Assembly (NCBI GenBank): GCA_003695555.1 | Contig: RFIU01000327.1 | Location: 1-5,979 of the forward strand | Reading direction: 5' to 3' | Source of the DNA: Alphaproteobacteria bacterium | GTDB taxonomy: Bacteria > Pseudomonadota > Alphaproteobacteria > Sphingomonadales > Rhodothalassiaceae | Length of the DNA: 5,979 nucleotides | Shown: positions 5,523-5,979 of the stretch, piece by piece | Layout of the letters: the number at the start of each line of letters is the position of its first letter | How positions within the stretch are numbered: the first letter of the stretch is position 1 | Made by a program: the position numbers and the translations under genes | The notes under the pieces: model-generated | What the model saw: only the letters and a program-made list of their open reading frames with translations | Database searches by the model: none | What the model was told of the DNA's origin: nothing

Positions 5523-5979
5523 TCATCCGTCACACAGTCGTGCCCGCATCAGGCCGCGAAGACTGTTGCCGATCCACAGGGAATCGGCGCGCCTCAGGTC
5601 ATCAATGTACAGTCGCGCCACTTTCGCATCGCCATTGCGAATCAGTTCCGCCCGCAGGATTCCCGGCAGGATGCCGGCGGAAAGCGGCGGCGTAAGAAGT
5701 TTTCCGCCCTTTTCGAGAAAGAGCGTCGTCCAGGCCCCTTCGCGCAATTGTCCGTCGGCAGGATCATAGAACAGCACCTCGCGCGCGCCATGGCGGGCGC
5801 CGGCCGCCGCCAGTGCCGCCTCCAGAGGCCGCCGGTCGCTCGTCTTGTGGGCGACCCGCGGATCATCGGCGGCGAACGGCGCCGGCCACGGCACCACCGG
5901 TACCGGCACCGGTATCGGCGTCAGCGGACGGGCGGAAAGCGTCACCTCGCCGTCACGGCCGAGCAGCAACCGCACCCGC
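5523..5979 (-). CDS. pabC: 4-amino-4-deoxychorismate lyase, likely the PabC half of a PabB-PabC fusion (5' end cut by window edge)
   Basis: The enzyme releases pyruvate from 4-amino-4-deoxychorismate to give p-aminobenzoate for folate synthesis, in the cytoplasm with PLP as cofactor. About 151 codons are visible and the frame stays open to the right edge. Counting from the GTG at 5975, K44 in HKTSDR is the likely PLP-binding lysine. E79 (REGAWTTLF) fits the conserved Glu that follows the D-x-x-G turn. LLTPPLSAGILPGILR (93-108) is the typical class IV segment, and the end NSLRGLMRARL is typical of PabBC fusions. The usual Asn-x-Phe after the Glu is replaced by T-x-F. The visible part lacks roughly the first 100 residues of the lyase domain, so that GTG is not the real start. 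A Pro/Val run (about 20-29) comes from a short six-base repeat. D-amino-acid or branched-chain aminotransferase is possible but less likely. Confidence 0.82.
   Translation of the reverse strand, partial: RVRLLLGRDGEVTLSARPLTPIPVPVPVVPWPAPFAADDPRVAHKTSDRRPLEAALAAAGARHGAREVLFYDPADGQLREGAWTTLFLEKGGKLLTPPLSAGILPGILRAELIRNGDAKVARLYIDDLRRADSLWIGNSLRGLMRARLCDG

Noticed and set aside
5419..5769. 116-codon plus-strand open frame at the right
   Set aside because: It lies opposite the PabC-like gene, which has a good family match, and its product is Arg/Ser/Pro-rich with no domain.
5885..5920. Short ACCGGT/ACCGGC tandem repeat as a mobile or regulatory repeat
   Set aside because: It is only a few units long and simply encodes the Pro-Val run in the lyase.

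Overview
The window is high in GC and looks like ordinary proteobacterial chromosome. I infer an alphaproteobacterium, possibly of the Rhodospirillales type, from the GC-rich codon use, the PabBC-type lyase and the form of the TonB cluster; no taxonomic marker gene is present. Every convincing gene lies on the minus strand, so transcription runs from right to left.

Right edge (about 5523-5979): the C-terminal part of a class IV PLP-dependent lyase/aminotransferase, most like the 4-amino-4-deoxychorismate lyase half of PabB-PabC fusions (folate synthesis). It is followed by a 249-bp spacer with an AT-rich island, then a 59-residue hypothetical protein with a very good ribosome binding site (5094-5273). 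A 716-bp stretch without a gene (4378-5093) separates these from the main operon. It holds a weak promoter candidate, two overlapping palindromes and a short hairpin.

Left three quarters (1-4377): one tightly packed TonB energy-transduction operon, read in the order DUF3450 protein, long TtpC-like MotA/TolQ/ExbB protein, short ExbB, ExbD-1, ExbD-2, TonB. TonB runs off the left edge. Four of the six genes overlap a neighbour (ATGA, 17-bp and TGATG overlaps), which suggests translational coupling. This is the TonB2/TtpC class of system best known from Vibrio and Shewanella. An inner-membrane proton channel (ExbB/TtpC with ExbD) energises TonB, which spans the periplasm and opens TonB-dependent outer-membrane receptors for siderophores, haem, vitamin B12 or other ligands. 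No receptor gene is visible, so the substrate is unknown.

The system type is not new. The points worth a second look are: a beta-rich periplasmic module apparently shared by the DUF3450 protein and TtpC; two ExbD paralogues of equal length with oppositely charged cytoplasmic tails and a nearly identical 59-nt core; a similar identical patch in the two ExbB-type genes; and a pair of GC-rich hairpins, able to form alternative pairings, in the only large gap inside the operon (between exbB and exbD-1).
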